DNA from: Baaleninema simplex PCC 7105
GTDB taxonomy: Bacteria; Cyanobacteriota; Cyanobacteriia; Cyanobacteriales; Geitlerinemataceae
DNA length: 64,000 nucleotides
Assembly: GCF_000332355.1 (NCBI RefSeq)
Contig: NZ_KB235958.1
Location: 3,625,561-3,689,560 of the forward strand
Reading direction: 5' to 3'
Below, piece by piece: positions 62,720-64,000 of the stretch; within the stretch, counting starts at the first letter, position 1, and each line of letters begins with the position of its first letter. A program made the position numbers and the translations under genes. Under the pieces are notes generated by a model. The model saw nothing but the letters and a program-made list of their open reading frames with translations. It was not told the origin of the DNA and did not search any database.

Positions 62720-64000
62720 ATGCCCAATTTTTTCGATCGCCCTTCTCCGTCCCGAGACCGCAATGCCGGTAGTGCTTGGATGCGTCGCCAGTGGCGCACT
62801 CGTTTGAACGACACCGATACGCCTCAAGCGTCGGGTCGCGTTACCCCCCTGTCGTCCCGGCGATCGAAATCGGGGAAACCCTCCCCGGATTTACCGCCGT
62901 TACGCAGTGCTGGGGCGCATTTGTCGCCCCCCCCTCCGCCGGTTCGTCGGCAACCCCAACCGTTCGAGCGTCCGGTATCCCCTTCTCCCGAACGGACATC
63001 TCACAGTGGCGAATTCGGTTCGCTACCCGTGTCCTCCCCAATTCTGCGCCGCCAGCCGTCCGAACCCTTGCCGCCGTTGCGTCCGCTGCAATTCACGCCA
63101 CCTCGTCCGGCAACGTCACCTTCAGCGAAGCGGCCGCCCGCTACACCCTCGACATCACCTCGTCGATCGTCCCGTTCTGCCTCTCCAACACCCCGGAAAT
63201 CCGCGCGACGTGTCCCCCACCGTTCTCGTCGCCAACCGACCTCTCGTCCTCCGCTACCGCCCGCGTTGAGGCCGTTTTTGTATGTGATGCGGCTGTCGAT
63301 CGTGGGGGTGGGATTGAGCGCGATCGCCGGGACGATGCTGTCGTTGTGGACGCCTTCGGAGGCGGAGTTGTCGGGACAGTCTGAAGAGGCGATCGCTGGC
63401 ATTGAAGGGCAGCCGGTCGCGAAGTGGTCGCCGGAACTGTCGTTGGGTCAGGAGTTGACGGCGTTGAAGGAACGGTTGCAGCAGGTGGCGACGGAGTATC
63501 CGGGGTTGACGCCTGGGGTGGCGATCGTAGAGGTGGCGACGGGAGATTACGTGCGTCTTTCGGATACGATGTCGTTTTCGGCCGCGAGTACGATTAAGGT
63601 GCCGATTTTGGTGGCGTTTTTCCGGGCGGTAGACGCGGGAACGGTACGCCTCGACGAAGTTTTGACGATGGAGGAATCCCACGTCGCGGAGGGATCGGGA
63701 TATATGCAGTACGACGCACCGGGAACCCGCTATTCGGTGTTGGAGGTGGCGTCGTCGATGATAATCGACAGCGACAATACGGCGACGAATATGTTGGTCG
63801 ATCGCCTGGGTGGGGCGAAGGTGTTGAACGAACAGTTTCGCGAGTGGGGGTTGACGGAAACGACGATTCGCAATCCCTTACCGGATTTGGAGGGAACCAA
63901 CACGACGACGCCCCAGGAGTTGGCGAAGTTGTTGGGACAATTGGAACGGGGCGAGTTGGTGTCGATGCGAAGTCGCGATCGCATGATGCGGATTATGTCG
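62720..64000 (+). CDS. Membrane-anchored serine hydrolase of the class A beta-lactamase fold (runs off the window)
   Basis: ATG 62720 opens a frame that is still open at the right edge (at least 427 residues). Residues 1-185 are a very Pro/Arg/Ser-rich, basic, probably disordered cytoplasmic region. A membrane segment follows (about 188-208, FLYVMRLSIVGVGLSAIAG). The hydrolase domain begins near 240 and has the nucleophile motif SAASTIKVPIL (Ser290, Lys293) and SDN (about 351), the class A lactamase signature. Most cyanobacterial members are of unknown substrate and often lack lactamase activity; it may modify peptidoglycan. The KTG motif lies outside the window. Confidence 0.88.
   Translation, partial: MPNFFDRPSPSRDRNAGSAWMRRQWRTRLNDTDTPQASGRVTPLSSRRSKSGKPSPDLPPLRSAGAHLSPPPPPVRRQPQPFERPVSPSPERTSHSGEFGSLPVSSPILRRQPSEPLPPLRPLQFTPPRPATSPSAKRPPATPSTSPRRSSRSASPTPRKSARRVPHRSRRQPTSRPPLPPALRPFLYVMRLSIVGVGLSAIAGTMLSLWTPSEAELSGQSEEAIAGIEGQPVAKWSPELSLGQELTALKERLQQVATEYPGLTPGVAIVEVATGDYVRLSDTMSFSAASTIKVPILVAFFRAVDAGTVRLDEVLTMEESHVAEGSGYMQYDAPGTRYSVLEVASSMIIDSDNTATNMLVDRLGGAKVLNEQFREWGLTETTIRNPLPDLEGTNTTTPQELAKLLGQLERGELVSMRSRDRMMRIMS

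Noticed and set aside
62776..63384. Plus-strand open frame of 202 residues
   Set aside because: It is an alternative frame of the serine hydrolase gene that starts at 62720 and runs off the window.
1..64000. tRNA or rRNA genes
   Set aside because: Intergenic stretches were read on both strands; none showed a convincing cloverleaf or rRNA sequence, though a search with a tRNA model would be decisive.

Overview
The window reads as chromosome of a filamentous-type cyanobacterium. The evidence is the photosystem I subunit PsaK, the Calvin-cycle regulator CP12, a DevBCA-type exporter, a type IV pilus motor cluster, DUF7219 and DUF2256 small proteins, and very frequent GCGATCGC (HIP1) octamers in most of the resident genes. 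The exact species cannot be read from the sequence. No rRNA, tRNA or CRISPR array was seen.

Layout. 1-1.3 kb: a TnpB-type IS gene abutting ppsA. 1.3-3.8 kb: ppsA. 4.0-5.3 kb: a decayed IS701-like transposase. 5.3-6.2 kb: a nest of small dispersed repeats. 6.2-9.0 kb: a membrane protein, CP12 and a FIST sensor. 9.1-11.7 kb: a NifX-like protein and two MinD-type ATPases carrying 4Fe-4S inserts, with IS ends around the first gene. 11.6-15.8 kb: an AT-richer island with a C5 DNA methyltransferase, an HNH endonuclease, a controller (C) protein and a TnpB gene, bounded by a perfect 125-bp direct repeat of the 3' end of the second MinD gene. 16-20.8 kb: DUF7219, FG-GAP/ASPIC protein, SDR, TPR protein and glycosyltransferase-TPR. 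20.8-25.4 kb: PlsY, a response regulator, a small protein and an RTX/Calx-beta protein. 25.6-30.3 kb: tldE, three tandem Uma2 nucleases and tldD, all on the minus strand. 30.7-33.6 kb: esterase lipoprotein, AEC transporter and class II aldolase. 33.6-37.9 kb: devA, devC, devB and tetR on the minus strand. 38-42.8 kb: pilC, pilT and pilB on the minus strand. 43.2-49 kb: grpE-dnaK-dnaJ-tusA-rsgA on the plus strand. 49-53 kb: small proteins, a periplasmic binding protein, a DUF4340 protein and a third TnpB gene. 53.3-64 kb: cysK, psaK, SWIM protein, a two-partner-secretion exoprotein, a Nudix-like protein, asparaginase, DUF2256, trmJ and the start of a serine hydrolase.

How the genes fit together. 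The pilus ATPases and platform protein (PilB, PilT, PilC) form one cluster, next to the divergently transcribed chaperone operon. DevBCA plus TetR forms a self-contained, probably autoregulated tripartite exporter operon. TldD/TldE is a protease pair interrupted by Uma2 paralogs. The methyltransferase and HNH nuclease form a probable type II restriction-modification system, and the small HTH protein probably controls it through GAC-N5-GTC operators found in both promoter regions. The NifX-like protein and the two ferredoxin-domain ATPases look like an iron-sulfur or metal-cluster handling set whose target is unknown.

The most unusual layer is the mobile small-repeat content. Two copies of one dispersed repeat serve as each other's empty site for two different MITE-like insertions. 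Palindromic elements sit in frame inside two TnpB genes. IS ends supply the stop codons of ppsA and of the nifX-like gene. A low-complexity repeat encodes the leader of a binding protein. A decayed duplicate of the pilT 5' end lies between pilB and pilT.
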